Assembly (NCBI GenBank): GCA_019448385.1
Contig: JAGTXO010000024.1
Location: forward strand, 474,001 to 538,000
From: Diacronema lutheri
Taxonomy: Eukaryota; Haptophyta; Pavlovophyceae; Pavlovales; Pavlovaceae
Reading direction: 5' to 3'
Length of the DNA: 64,000 nt
Part shown: positions 1 to 10,352 of the stretch, piece by piece
How positions within the stretch are numbered: position 1 is the stretch's first letter
How the letters are laid out: the number at the start of each line of letters is the position of its first letter
Program-made: the position numbers and the translations under genes
Notes under the pieces: model-generated
What the model saw: only the letters and a program-made list of their open reading frames with translations
The model's database searches: none
What the model was told of the DNA's origin: nothing

Positions 1-1
1 T

Positions 2-778
2 GTCGCCGCCGCTGCTGCTGCTGCTGCCGCTGCTGCTGCTGCTGCCGCTGCCGCTCCCGCCGCTGCGCCCGGCGGGGCGGCGCCGGCCGGCCGAACCGCG
101 CGCGGGCGGGCGCGGCTGATTGGCGCGGCTGTGCCAAGGCGAGAAGGGGGAGAGGTGGGTGCGGCTGTGCGGGGGCGAACGGCGGTGTGACGCCCGCCAC
201 TCCGTCTCCTCCTCCTCCTCCTCCTCCTCCCCGCGCCACTCGCCGTCCGAGTCGCTCGCGTCGGTAGCATCGCCGGACTGCGCGCCGGACTGCGCGCCGG
301 ACTGCGCGCCGGACTGCGCGCTCTCGCCGCAGCTGCCGCCGCTGCCGCCGCCGCGCTCGCGCGCACCGCGCACGTGCGCACCCGCGCGTGCGCGGCCGCC
401 AATCTCCCGCCACTCCGCGTGCGCCCATCGTGCCGTCTCGAAGGAGCTCACGGTGCGGCTCCTGCGCGAGCCCGTGCTCATCTGCGGGCGGAAGGTCGCG
501 CCCTCAAGCTCCGCCGCCTCGCGCCGCCGCCGCTCCTCCGCCGCGCGCGCGCGCAGCTCCTCGCGCGCGCGCACCGCCCGCGCGTACTGCGCGGCGCCGT
601 CCGCACCGCCACGCGAGTGCGCGGGCGGGTCGTAACGCGCGATGCGCACGGGCGCAAAAGGCGCGGCGAGCGCGGCCGCCTGCGCGTCGGCGCGGCGCAG
701 CTGCTCGAGCCGCTCCGCCTTGCGCGCCGCGCGCTGCGCGCTCCGCTCGTGGATAGTGCTTCTGCTGCCGCCACCGCT

Positions 779-811
<33 letters not shown>

Positions 812-1513
812 CTCGTCGCGCAGCCACGCGCTGCTCGCGAAGCGTTGGGGCACGTGCGGCGGCTCGGCCGGCGGCTCGGCGCCGTAACGTCCGGCGAGCG
901 ACGCCGTGGTCGGCGCGGCGTACGCCTCCGCCCGCCTCGCCTGCGCCAACTTGCGCGACGCTGGCGCCATCGGTGGCGGCGCCTCGGCCTGCGCGCGCAG
1001 CTCGTCGGCGAGCGCGGCCACCTCGATCCGGCGGCGCTCGCGCAGCTCGAGGCCGCGCGCGTAGAGGTCCTCGCCCACGTACGCGCGCTCATCCACCCGC
1101 GGCTCGCGCGCCAGCCGCTCGCGCTCCGCCGCCTCCTCCGCCTCCTCCTCGGCCGCGAGCGCGCGCCGGAGCGCGCTCTGCGTCGGCGCGCCCACCGCGC
1201 TCGGCGTGCGGCGAAGCGCGCTCGAGTACGGGCTGATCACGGGCGCAAAGCGGCCCTCGGGGTCGGCGGGCGGCTCGGCGAGGCGCTTGGCCGCCCATTG
1301 CTCCTCCGCCTGCTCCCATCCGCTCACCGGGCCGACGTACGCGCGGCCGCGCAGCAGCTCGGCCGAGCGCTCGCCGAGCCGCGGCGTGCGCTGCGACGCC
1401 TCGAACTGCTCGCGGCTCTCGCGCACGTCGCGTCGCAGCTGCTCGAGGCGCGCGTCGCGCTCTGCCGCCCACCGCCGGTTGCGCGCGTAGTAGGCATCCT
1501 CCAAAGCGGACAT
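2..1513 (-). CDS. Coiled-coil protein with Phe-x-Pro motifs, probably cytoskeletal or ciliary; 3' end outside the window
   Basis: An open minus-strand frame runs from an ATG at 1513 to the window edge without a stop, about 500 residues. It begins MSALEDAYYARNRRWAAERD and is rich in Arg, Glu and Ala, with long amphipathic helical stretches. Three short motifs of the form Phe-x-Pro-x-(Ile/Met) occur (GRFAPVIS, APFAPVRI, GATFRPQM); similar motifs recur in protist flagellar and basal-body coiled-coil proteins, which is the only basis for the functional guess. A Gly-rich linker lies near 780-815, an acidic poly-Glu run near 205-230, and a five-residue Ser-Gly-Ala-Gln repeat (12 bases, four copies) near 275-325. 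The frame was chosen over the antisense frames because it shows regular heptad-like composition. Introns beyond the window cannot be judged. No enzyme domain is visible. Confidence 0.5.
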
Positions 1514-1994
1514 CACCGCCTCGCTCGCATCGCCATTTTCGAAATGGAGGCGGCGATCGAGCTGATTGAAGGAAACGTGCCACAGCCCACAGGGGGTCTG
1601 CCGACGACGCGTCGCTCGCTCCCGGCGGGCGTTGCGGCTTCGTCCGCATGCGGCCGCCGCGCTCGTAGTGTCCTCGCCAAATTGACGACTTCCAAGTCGT
1701 CGATTGACGGGAATTACTAAAGAGGGGCGTGAAGAGGGGCGCGCCGCACTTGAGGAGGGGCGCGATCCCACGTCCAAATACACGAAGATGTCAACAGAGC
1801 GGCAGGCGCCAGGCGGGAAGCGAGGCGCACCACCCATGCGGCTCGCCCACGGATTGTGCAGCGCGCACGCGCAGCGACGGTCGTGGCGCATAGTTTTTTG
1901 AGTGCAGCACTGCCGGTACGTCTCGCCGTTGCGCGTTGGCCGGCGCTTGAACAGCCACCCGAGCCGCACGGGCGGCGCTCCAGCGCCGGCGTCT
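1514..1994. other. Intergenic region between two minus-strand genes
   Basis: No gene is supported here. The stretch holds the region upstream of the coiled-coil gene (from 1514) and the downstream region of the proline-rich gene (stop at 1995). A short GAGGGGCG-type repetition lies near 1722-1766. Short frames exist on both strands but none has a recognisable domain. Confidence 0.5.
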
Positions 1995-2959
1995 TCAGCG
2001 GGTAAAAATCGCCGCAAGCGGCTGCTCCCTGCGACGGGACTTGTGCACGCACGCGACGACGACGAGGCCGACAATGGCGAGGCCGCCTACGCCGCCCACG
2101 ACGCTGCCAACGATCACGCCCACCGGGCTGCTCGTCGGAACATCAGCCGGAGGGGTCGGCGACGGGGATGGGTCCGCGTCGTCGTCGCCGGGCGGTGGCG
2201 ACGGCGGCGGCGGCGGGCTTGGAGGGGGCGACGGCGGCGGCGACGGCGGTGGCGACGGCGGTGGGCTTGGAGGAAGCGACGGCGGCGGCGACGGCGGCGG
2301 CGACGGCGGCGACGGGCTCGGAGGGGGCGACGGCGACGGCGGCGGCGGGCCTGGAGGGGGCGACGGCGGCGGCGACGGCGGCGGCGGGCCTGGAGGGGGC
2401 GACGGCGACGGCGGCGGCCTGGAGGGGGCGACGGCGGCGGCGACGGCGGCGACGGGCTCGGAGGTGGCGACGGCGACGGCGGCGGCGGGCCTGGAGGGGG
2501 CGACGGCGGCGGCGACGGCGGCGACGGGCTCGGAGGGGGCGACGGCGACGGCGGCGGCGGGCCTGGAGGGGGCGACGGCGGCGGCGACGGCGGCGACGGG
2601 CTCGGAGGTGGCGACGGCGACGGCGGCGGCGGGCCTGGAGGGGGCGACGGCGGCGGCGACGGCGGCGACGGGCTCGGAGGGGGCGACGGCGACGGCGGCG
2701 GCGGGCCTGGAGGGGGCGACGGCGGCGGCGACGGCGGCGACGGGCTCGGAGGGGGCGACGGCGACGGCGGCGGCGGGCCTGGAGGGGGCGACGGCGGCGG
2801 CGACGGCGGCGACGGGCTCGGAGGTGGCGACGGCGACGGCGGCGGCGGGCCTGGAGGGGGCGATGGCGGCGGCGACGGCGGCGACGGTTGAGGTGCGCTG
2901 ACGCCGAGCGTTCCAATCGGGTGCGCGAGGATGAGCACGAGCGAGAGGAGTTGACGCAT
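1995..2959 (-). CDS. Pro/Ser-rich wall-type protein with signal peptide and C-terminal membrane anchor; one frame discontinuity in the repeat
   Basis: The ATG at 2959 opens a clear signal peptide (MRQLLSLVLILAHPIGTLGV, then a small-residue cleavage site). It is followed by a long array of Ser-Pro-Pro-Pro and Pro-Pro-Ser-Pro motifs like those of hydroxyproline-rich wall or scale glycoproteins of algae. The carboxyl end, in another frame, has further SPPP repeats, a short acidic stretch, a hydrophobic Gly/Val-rich membrane span (SPVGVIVGSVVGGVGGLAIV) and a basic cytosolic tail ending AAIFTR before a stop at 1995. The two halves meet near 2415, where one 72-base repeat unit is four bases shorter than its neighbours. 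Signal peptide, SPPP stalk and stop-transfer anchor together suggest a type I surface protein, with the frame step being an assembly error in a repeat, a polymorphism or a real lesion. It is not a recognised family beyond the low-complexity similarity. Confidence 0.6.
2290..2884. repeat. 72-base higher-order tandem repeat encoding Pro/Ser-rich segments
   Basis: About six or seven units of 72 bases, each built from GGCGAC and GGCGGC triplet sub-repeats with a fixed CTCGGAGG and CCTGGAGG landmark. On the minus strand each unit encodes 24 residues of SPPP type. Units are over 95% alike by eye; the unit near 2400-2465 lacks four bases, which changes the frame. Confidence 0.85.
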
Positions 2960-3176
2960 CTCGCTTTTCTCGGCTGCTTTTTAAGCCGTTCAATTTCCTT
3001 GGCAGCGTGGCGTGGCCCACCTGCCAATTTGAAGCCAGCTTAAAAGATGGACGACTCCGAAAATAGGCACGCGGGTTTCGGAACTCTTCTCATTGTCCGT
3101 CGAGAAGATCCGGGCGCAGTGCACCGCATCGCGAGCCAAGCTGACGCTCAGCTTGGACGCGGAGCCTTTTCGACGC

Positions 3177-3618
3177 TCACCGGGCGGTTTTCCGCACCTT
3201 TTCGACGCGCTGCTTGTGCGCGTCGGTCGGCCCAGGTCTCTTGACGCCGCCGCCCTTCGCGGCCGCGTCCGTCATCACCACGTAGCCCGGTACGCGGATG
3301 TCCCAATTCTTCTCGAGGCAGAGCTTGAGGTCGCGCGGCTCGAGCGTGTCGCCGCCTCGGTGCTTAGCGAGCTGGCACGAGACCGTCGTCACCTCTTCGA
3401 CAAACTGATCCGCGATGTCGAGCAGCACCTGCGAAGACGACGCGGGACGGACGGACGAGCGCGCGGCGCGACGGACGCATCGGCGCGGCTTGCGCGCGCC
3501 GCGCCGCGCCACGTGGCGCGCGCGCAGCGCGCACGTTGGCCACGTCGTCGTCGATCTCCACCGTCGGGTCCACCTGCTTTGCGAGCTCGCGCAGCTGCTG
3601 CAGCGACATGGCCTCCAT
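3177..3618 (-). CDS. TAF12: Transcription initiation factor TFIID subunit 12 (histone fold), two exons
   Basis: TAF12 is a histone-fold subunit of TFIID and SAGA that pairs with TAF4 in the nucleus. Exon 1 runs 3618-3535 ([20 protein letters not shown], then an acidic stretch ending DDVAN) and exon 2 runs 3428-3177. A 106-base intron (3534-3429) has donor GTGCGC and acceptor TTCGCAG, phase 0. Splicing gives the continuous histone fold with [35 protein letters not shown] and [13 protein letters not shown], which match the TAF12 helices and the diagnostic Trp-x-(Ile/Met)-x-(Val/Ile)-Pro-Gly ending. The start at 3618 was chosen because the upstream in-frame codon at 3639 is GTG. The product is about 111 residues, the minimal core without the N-terminal extension of animal TAF12. 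It is transcribed head to head with NFU1. Confidence 0.9.
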
Positions 3619-3682
3619 CGGCGCCTCGCCGCCCCGCACGACGCCGCGTGCGCCGGCCCTGCCCGCCTCCCTTCAGAAAACG
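3619..3682. promoter_or_regulatory. 64-base shared upstream region of TAF12 and NFU1
   Basis: Only 64 bases separate the start codons of the divergent TAF12 (minus) and NFU1 (plus) genes. Transcription start sites and both 5' leaders must therefore lie here or overlap the neighbouring coding sequence. No TATA-like motif is visible. That this is a bidirectional promoter is inferred from the arrangement. Confidence 0.45.
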
Positions 3683-4531
3683 ATGGCGCTGCGCCAGCTT
3701 ATCGGCCGACGGCTGCCGCTTCCCGAAACGGGGCTGCTGCGCGCGACGGGCAGGGCGTTGCGGCGGAGCCTCTTCATCCAGACTGAGAACACGCCCAACC
3801 CCGAGTCGCTCAAGTTCCTGCCAGGCAAGCCCGTGCTCGACGCGGGCACGGCCGAGTTCCGCTCCTTCCGCGACGCGCAGGCGTCGCCGCTCGCCAAGCG
3901 GCTCTTCCAGATCGACGGGGTCAAGTCGGTCTTCTTCGCGCAGGAGTTCATCACCGTGACCAAGGACCCCGCCGTCGCTTGGTCCATCATCAAGCCGCAC
4001 GTCTTCTCGCACGTGATGGACTTTTACGCCGAGGGCGGGCCGGTGCTCGACGCCGCGGGCACGGGCGCGAGCGACACGCTGATCACGGGCGACGACTCGG
4101 AGGTGGTGGCGATGATCAAGGAACTGATCGAGACGCGCGTTCGCCCGTCGGTACAGGAGGACGGCGGCGACATCGTCTTCAAGAGCTTTGACGAGGAGAC
4201 GGGCATCGTGCTGCTCAAGCTGCAGGGCTCGTGCTCGGGCTGCCCATCCTCGTCGGTGACGCTCAAGTCGGGCATCGAGAACATGATGATGCACTACATA
4301 CCCGAGGTGACGGCCGTCGAGGCCGTCGACGAGAGCGACGACGAGGACGACGCGCGGCCCGCGCATCCCCAGCCCAAGGCGGCGGCGGCGAAGGCGGCGG
4401 CGGGCGGTGGCGCGGCGGGCGGCGGCGCGGCGGGCGACGGCGTGGCGGGCGACGGCGCGAGTGCGGCGTACGCGGCGCAGCAGGCCAAGGCAGACGCGCA
4501 GGCGGCGCTGCACAGCCTGGGCGACCAGTGA
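3683..4531 (+). CDS. NFU1: NFU1 iron-sulfur cluster scaffold, mitochondrial
   Basis: NFU1 carries or delivers [4Fe-4S] clusters to mitochondrial targets such as lipoate synthase. The ATG at 3683 ([20 protein letters not shown]) opens an Arg-rich presequence. The NFU N domain follows from about residue 32 ([18 protein letters not shown]) through [16 protein letters not shown]. The C-terminal NifU domain carries the cluster-binding Cys-x-x-Cys in [16 protein letters not shown] and then [18 protein letters not shown]. An extra tail of about 70 residues is acidic and then Ala/Gly-rich low complexity, unusual for the family. The single-exon length is 282 residues. It is divergent from TAF12. An upstream in-frame extension exists but lacks the presequence logic, and it would overlap TAF12. 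Confidence 0.93.
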   Translation: MALRQLIGRRLPLPETGLLRATGRALRRSLFIQTENTPNPESLKFLPGKPVLDAGTAEFRSFRDAQASPLAKRLFQIDGVKSVFFAQEFITVTKDPAVAWSIIKPHVFSHVMDFYAEGGPVLDAAGTGASDTLITGDDSEVVAMIKELIETRVRPSVQEDGGDIVFKSFDEETGIVLLKLQGSCSGCPSSSVTLKSGIENMMMHYIPEVTAVEAVDESDDEDDARPAHPQPKAAAAKAAAGGGAAGGGAAGDGVAGDGASAAYAAQQAKADAQAALHSLGDQ

Positions 4532-4663
4532 AAGACCGGCTCTCTGGTGCAGAGCAGCTGGTCATCCCACCGAAGGAGGATTATTCCGAAAAATTCCGAA
4601 TCGAGAAAAGATTGCTGCTCATGACGGTCAGCACTCACCATCGCACGGCCGCACGGCCGCAGG

Positions 4664-7600
4664 TCACCCCACCCGCTCGGCCGCGTAGAGCTGCGCGCAG
4701 CCGAGCGCCGCGCCCTCCGCGCCGCCGCAGCTCGCTCGAAAGCAGTCGATGAACGTGTCACGGCAGACGCCATCGCCGCACAGCACCGCCTGCTCGCCGG
4801 CGCAATGCGCGAGCGCGCGCTCGCGCATCAGCTCGCCCGCCTTCTTGTGCAGGCACGTGCCGACCGCGCTGACGGGCGGCTCGCTCAGCACGAGCGGCTC
4901 GTCCTTGTGCGAGCAGAGGCCGAGCTCGTCGAGCGCCTGCTGGTAGTTGATCAGCGCGGCGAGCAGGGGCGTCGTGACAGGCAGCATCGACCCAAGCTGC
5001 CGCGCGCTCTCGCCGCCGCGGATCGCGAGCGCGTCGCCCCGCACGAGCACCGTCCGTCCGAAGATGTGCTCGGCGAGCGGCAGCTGTGCGAAGAGCGGGC
5101 GCAACCGGCGACGGCCGTCCGCGTCGACGCCGAGCGCGAGCAGCGTGCGCAGCGGCACGCTGCCGTCAATGGGCACCTCGTGCGTGTCGCGCACGGCCGG
5201 TTCGCTCGCGCTGCGGCTCGGCGCCACCGACCTGCGCACGAGGAGCTTGCCGTCGGCCAGGCGCAGCTCGGCGGTGCCTGCGGCGAGGGGCCGAAAGGGG
5301 GGGGAGGGGGGGGGGGGGGGGGGGGGGGGGAAGGGGAAGGGGTGGAGGGGCAAGGAGGGGCGGAGGGGTGAGGGGCGGTGGGGTGGGGGCAAGGAGGGGC
5401 GGAGGGGTGAGGGGCGGTGGGGTGGGGGCAAGGAGGGGCGGAGGGGTGAAGGGCGGTGGGGTGGGGGCAAGGAGGGGCAGGGCGCGCGCGCTCGCGCTGG
5501 GGCGCGGCGCAGCGCGCACCATCGTGTTCGGGTTGAGAGCGTGAGTGCATCAACACCGTGCGCTGCAGCTCGGCCACCTCGACGAGTAGCAGCCAGCGCG
5601 AGGCGGAGGGGGCGGGGGCGGAGGCGGAGGCGGCCGCGGCCGGCGGCGAAGCGCGCGGCGAGCGGAGCACGCGCACGGCGGCGCGCGAGACGCCGGCCGC
5701 GGCGAGGAGCGTCCGCACGAGCGCGAGCAGGGAGGGCGCGTCCGTGTACGGCAGCACCGAACGGGCGAGCGCCGCTGCCGAGCTCGCGCTCAGCACGCGC
5801 GCGCGCACGGCGAGGCGAAGAGCGCGCAGCTCGCGCGCGAAGGAGGGCGCGTGTACGATGCTCGCGCGCGCGCTCGCGAGGTGCATCGCCGTGGCGCGCT
5901 GCCAGCCGGACAGCGGCGGCAGCGGCGGCGGTGCGGCCGCCCCCTTCTTGCCCGCGCGCGCGCCCGCCGGCGTCGCGGGCGTCGCGGCCGCGGCGCGCGC
6001 GAGCGGCGCGGCCGCAGCGGCGCGCGCGTGCGCCCCGCGCAGTTGCTCGCAGAATGGCGGCGACGCGTCGGGCAGCGCGCGGCACCCATCCGGGCACGCC
6101 CACGGCGCGTCGGGCGAGGCGCTGGTTCGGCACACGTCGCCGTGCCAGCCTACGCGCTCCGGGTGAGCGACAATCTGCAGCTCGAGGTGCGGGTGGGTGC
6201 GTGCGCATGGCCGCGCGCCGGCGCGCGACATGTCGGCGCGGCACGGCTGCGCGGCCGGCCGCTCGGCGGCGGCGGCCGCCGCCTCCTCGGCGGCGAGCAG
6301 CGCGCGACCGGTGGCGGCGCGTTGCACGTCGGCTGCGCCGCCGCCGCGGCCGCCGCCGTCGCCGCCGAGGAGGCGGCCGCCGAGGAGGCGGCGAAGCAAT
6401 GCGCCGCGTGCTCGATCGGCGCGCGCGCCGGCCCGCGCCTCGTCGCCGTCGCCGTCCGCCGCGGCCGCGCGCGCGATCGCGGCGGCGGCGGCCGCGAATC
6501 CAACCGGACGCGTCGCCTTCCACGCGGCGCAGAGCGGGTGGGAGTGCAGCAGCTGCATGCCCAGCTGCACGTCGGACATGTGCGGCGCGTCGAAGAGCGT
6601 GAGGGCGCGCTCCCACTCGCTGCCGTGCGTGCAGCCGTACACGCCAAGCGCCGTGCGCTCGCCCTCGCCGACGGCGGAGCGCGTGCCGCCGGCGCGCGCG
6701 CGCACGGGCGCGGCGTTCGCGCCGGGCGCGCGCGGCACGCAGCCGAGGCCCAACACGGTGAGCGGCGGCGGTGGTAACGTCACATATGCGGTCGCATATG
6801 CGGTTGCGTGCGCCTCGCGCAGGAGCGGCAGCCATGCTGCGACGCACGAGTGCAGCAACACGCTCGTGCCCGCGGGCGGCGGCCGGCCGCGCGCCGGCGC
6901 GAGCGCGCGGCCGAGCGAAGCGATGACGTGGAGGCGCTGCGCGTCGTCAACGCTCGGCGCGTCGAGCTCGATCTGGACGGTGCCATCCCACCCGCCCGCC
7001 ACAGGCGGCGAGCGCGGCGCGCTCGCGCTACCGTTGCGCGCCACGCGCACGTGCGTGAGCGTGCGCGCGTCGGCCGCCCACTCCGCCGATGAGAGCAGTC
7101 GCACGAGGACGGGCACGTCGGCAGCGGCGGCGGCGGCGGCGGCGGGCGGCGCGCCGTCGGGCGCGGCGCGCGCGTACGAGAAGGCAGCGCAGCCCGCCGT
7201 CGCCGCGCACAGCCGCTCGGCCGCACGCACGCTCAGCATGCGCGCGCGCTCGTGCCCGCGCAGCGCGCGCGACGGGTCGACGGCGCCGGCGACGACTACG
7301 AACGCAGCGGCGCCGGGCGGCTCGTCCGGTGCGGCGGCCGCCGCGCCGCGCGGCGGCGCGAGCGCGCCATCAACTACCCGGCCGCCATCAAAAACTACCC
7401 GGCCGCCATCGACCCACCGTCCGGCGCACGCGCTCGTCTCGCGCGCCGCGGCGACGATGTGCGCGAGCAGCGCGGGCGCGGCGCACCTCCGGCGCGGCAC
7501 GTCCGCGCGATGGAGTGTTGCGACCGACGCGAGGCCCGCGTCGCTCAGCTCGAGGCGCGCGCCGTTGTCGGCGGCGAAGGCGTCGAGCAGCTCGTCGAGG

Positions 7601-8187
7601 GTGAAGTCGCAGCTCAGCCTCGTCTCGGCTGGCTGCACCGCGCGGTGGGGCCAACGCGTCGACGCGTTGAAGGCGCGCACGCACTCGGCGCGCGAGCCGC
7701 CGCCTCCATCGCCGGACGCCATCGCGCTCGCGCCGCGCTCGGCGGCGGACGCGGGCGCGCCGAGCGCGTCGAGCGGCGCGCCGTGCTCGCCGTGCGCGCG
7801 CTGCGCCGCGTCGCGCTCGCGCGCCGGCTCGGCGCGCGCGAGGTAGGCCGCCTCGACGAGGAGGAGCGAGAGCGTGAGCGCGAGCACCGCCATGAGCACG
7901 CGCCAGAGCGACGTGCAGCGCGACTTTGGCGCGGCGCTCGCGAGGTTGGAGTGGACGAGGCGGAGCGGCACGAACGGCCGCGCGCGCACGCGGTGCTCGC
8001 GACGCCACCGGTGGATCTCCACCTCCACCTGCACGCCGCCGAGCGGCAGCGCGAGCGTCGACGCGCACCGCCGGTCGTGCCGCACGACGCCGTCGATCGC
8101 GACGCGCACGCGGCCGAGCACGCCGTCCTGCCGGATGGTGATGAGCGAGAGCACGCCGTCCACGTTGAGCTCGAACGCCGAGAACAT
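4664..8187 (-). CDS. Large single-pass (signal-anchor) protein of unknown function, two exons
   Basis: The gene is read from an ATG at 8187 (MFSAFELNVDGVLSLITIRQ; the in-frame codon further up at 8226 is GTG). Exon 1 is 8187-5520 and exon 2 is 5277-4664. The 242-base intron has donor GTGCGC and acceptor CGCCGCAG, phase 1, giving about 1,090 residues. A cytosolic segment of about 100 residues precedes one membrane span (LWRVLMAVLALTLSLLLVEA), consistent with a type II membrane protein with a long lumenal or extracellular part. That part contains several Cys pairs, NGS and NAS sequons, a Cys-containing LCAATAGCAAFSY patch reminiscent of PAN/apple-type folds, and a Cys-rich C-terminus (CGDGVCRDTFIDCFRASC). 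Ala-rich insertions are frequent. I do not recognise the family. It is head to head with seipin, 143 bases between ATGs. Confidence 0.65.
5278..5519. repeat. G/C-tract and 39-base repeats filling an intron
   Basis: The intron of the signal-anchor gene is almost entirely repetitive: a pure run of about 30 G (C on the sense strand) near 5299-5330, then about three copies of a 39-base G-rich unit (GGGGCAAGGAGGGGCGGAGG core) up to 5480. The sense strand is C-rich and serves as the pyrimidine tract; the other strand could form G-quadruplexes. Confidence 0.8.
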
Positions 8188-8330
8188 CCGCCCGCACCCC
8201 GCGCGAGCCACGTCGCACCGCCACACTCCGCCGCGGAGCGCGCGGATGGGCCGACCGACCTCCCTCGCCTCCCGCTCGCCTCCACACCCACCCCCGCGTC
8301 CGTCGTTTGCGCCTTTTGATCGGCCTCGCG

Positions 8331-9224
8331 ATGGCCGGTCCCGAGCCGCCGCCGGCCGGCGGCTCGGTCGACTGGGACACGGTCGCGCTGTGGGGCGAGC
8401 GAGTGGTGACCTACTCGGTGCGCTTCTGGATGATCTTTGTGCTCGCGTCCACCGCTGCCGTCGCCGCCTACCTCATGATCTACCGCGCCGTCGTGCCCGA
8501 CGCGAGCCACGTGGTGCCTCTCTTCTTCGCGTTCGACAATGGCGCGCCGCCCGCGGCGGACGTGGCGCTGGACGGGCCGATCATGGCGCCGGGGCACGCG
8601 TACGCGCTCAGCCTCGTCCTCGAGATGCCCGAGAGCCCGGCCAACTGCGCGGCGGGCAACTTCATGGTCGAGCTGGCGGTGCACGCCGGCCACTCCAACC
8701 GGACCCTCGCGAGCGTGCGCCGGCCGGGCATCCTGCGCTTCCGCTCGGGGCTCGTGCACTCGCTGTGGACGGTGGCCTTCTTACCGCTGCTACTGCTCGG
8801 CCGCGCCGAGGAGCGCCAGGCCGTCCGCGTCCCGCTCATCGAGCTCTTCGACAACCCGCGCAAGGAGCCGGCCGCGCGAGCGCGCGTCTCGCTGTCAAAG
8901 CCGAGCCTTCAGCTCTACTCGGCGCAGCTGCATGTCGACGCGGTCTTCCGTGGGCTATCCTACTACATGCACACGCATCGCCTCGCGACCGCGCTCGTCT
9001 TCATCTCCGCCATCGTCGTCGTCCAGTTCGTGCTCATCGCGCTGCTCCAGTTCCGCGGCCGCGCCGCCGCGCCCGCGCTCGGCCGCGACGGCTCGGACGG
9101 CGAGCGGCTCGACGAGGCGGAGGGCGCCGAGCTGAGCGAGTTGAGCTCGGGCGACGAGGCGCACTACCCGCCGCGCGGCGCCGCCGCCGACGCCGCCCGC
9201 CCGCGCCGCCGCCGCCAAAGATGA
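8331..9224 (+). CDS. Seipin, ER lipid-droplet assembly protein
   Basis: Seipin (BSCL2/SEI1 family) is an ER oligomer that organises lipid-droplet budding. The ATG at 8331 gives 297 residues. TM1 is near residues 20-45 (YSVRFWMIFVLASTAAVAAY). A lumenal beta-sandwich follows, with the typical HVVPLFFAF start, a GHAYALSLVLEMPESPANCA core, FMVELAVHAGHSNRTLASVR with a glycosylation sequon, and a membrane-proximal helix region around LVHSLWTVAFLPLLLLGR. The fold continues through LIELFDNPRKEPAARARVSL to TM2 (ALVFISAIVVVQFVLIALLQ). The cytosolic tail is acidic then Arg-rich. Domain order and spacing match the family. The nearest in-frame upstream start-like codon (8307) is TTG, so the ATG is preferred. 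The single intronless frame shares its upstream region with the preceding minus-strand gene. Confidence 0.9.
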   Translation: MAGPEPPPAGGSVDWDTVALWGERVVTYSVRFWMIFVLASTAAVAAYLMIYRAVVPDASHVVPLFFAFDNGAPPAADVALDGPIMAPGHAYALSLVLEMPESPANCAAGNFMVELAVHAGHSNRTLASVRRPGILRFRSGLVHSLWTVAFLPLLLLGRAEERQAVRVPLIELFDNPRKEPAARARVSLSKPSLQLYSAQLHVDAVFRGLSYYMHTHRLATALVFISAIVVVQFVLIALLQFRGRAAAPALGRDGSDGERLDEAEGAELSELSSGDEAHYPPRGAAADAARPRRRRQR

Positions 9225-9451
9225 GCGCCGTCAAGGCGTGTCAGCCTGTCGGCGGAGAGTTTCAAGTGCAGTGCCGAGTCACCGGTCTGCACTCGCCAGT
9301 CCGCAGTCGCCAGTCCGCAGTCGGTGTCGGGCTGCTGCAACATGCGAAATGCACGACTCCGGCCGAGCCCTCGTGCACTAGTCTTTGCCCGTTCAGAGTG
9401 CCCGTGGCGGTCTCTAATCTCAGTGTACCTCAAGCCTCTTGCAGAGGCGTA

Positions 9452-10073
9452 TCACTTGATCTCGCGCAGCCGCTTCTTGCACGACTCCTTGTCCTTGCCG
9501 CCGCCAACGTCGGCCGCGATCGATTGCCAGCGCGACGGCGTGCCATCCGGGTGCTTCTCCGCGCTCTTCTTGAGCGCCGCGTCCTCCTTCGCGGTCCACG
9601 CGCTCCCGCCGGGCGTGCTCGCGGGCTGCGCGGGCGTCTTGGCGGCGGGCGTCTTGGCGGCGGGGGTCTTGGCGGCGGGCGTCTTGGCGGCGGGCGTCTT
9701 GGCGGCGGGCGTGGCCTTTGCGGCCGGCGTGGCCTTTGCGGCCGGCGTGGCCTTTGCCGCCGCAGCCTTTGCGCTGCCGCCCTTGGGAGCGGCAGCAGCG
9801 GCAGCATCGACGCGCGGCTTTTTCGACTGCTGCACCGGCGGCATCTCCTCGTCCTCGTCATCGTCGTCGTCGTCGTCGTCGCCCTGCGCCCGGCGGCAGC
9901 GGAGCAGAGGGGCGCGCAGGTGAAGAGAAGCGTCAGAGGTGGCGCACACACCGCACACCGCTCGAGGATGGGGTGTGGGTTTGGGGGGGGGGGGGGGGGA
10001 CGCTCAGGAATGCCCATCAGGCCGAGAACCCAAAGCGCATCGATGCAGCGGCGCGCACGCTGCCGCTCACCTC

Positions 10074-10125
<52 letters not shown>

Positions 10126-10320
10126 TCGTCGTCGTCTTCGTCGTCGTTGCCTCCGTCTGCGCTGACCTCGGCGAAGCGCTTGTTGGGCGCAATGCGGCTG
10201 GCGGGTGCCTTGTCGTCGTCGTCGTCGTCGTCGTCATCGAGGTCGTCGTCGTCGTCATCGAGGTCGTCGTCATCGTCGTCGTCAAGGTCACCATCCTCAC
10301 CCTCCAGCTCGTCGTCATCG

Positions 10321-10352
<32 letters not shown>

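Noticed and set aside
1902-3043. Plus-strand Gly/Asp and Arg-rich frames over the proline-rich gene
   Set aside because: They are shadows of the 72-base repeat; only the minus strand has a signal peptide and membrane anchor.
8188-8226. Start of the signal-anchor protein at 8226
   Set aside because: The codon there is GTG; the first ATG is at 8187. The same reasoning removed non-ATG starts at 3639, 8307, 19964, 32719, 35155, 46405 and 52736.
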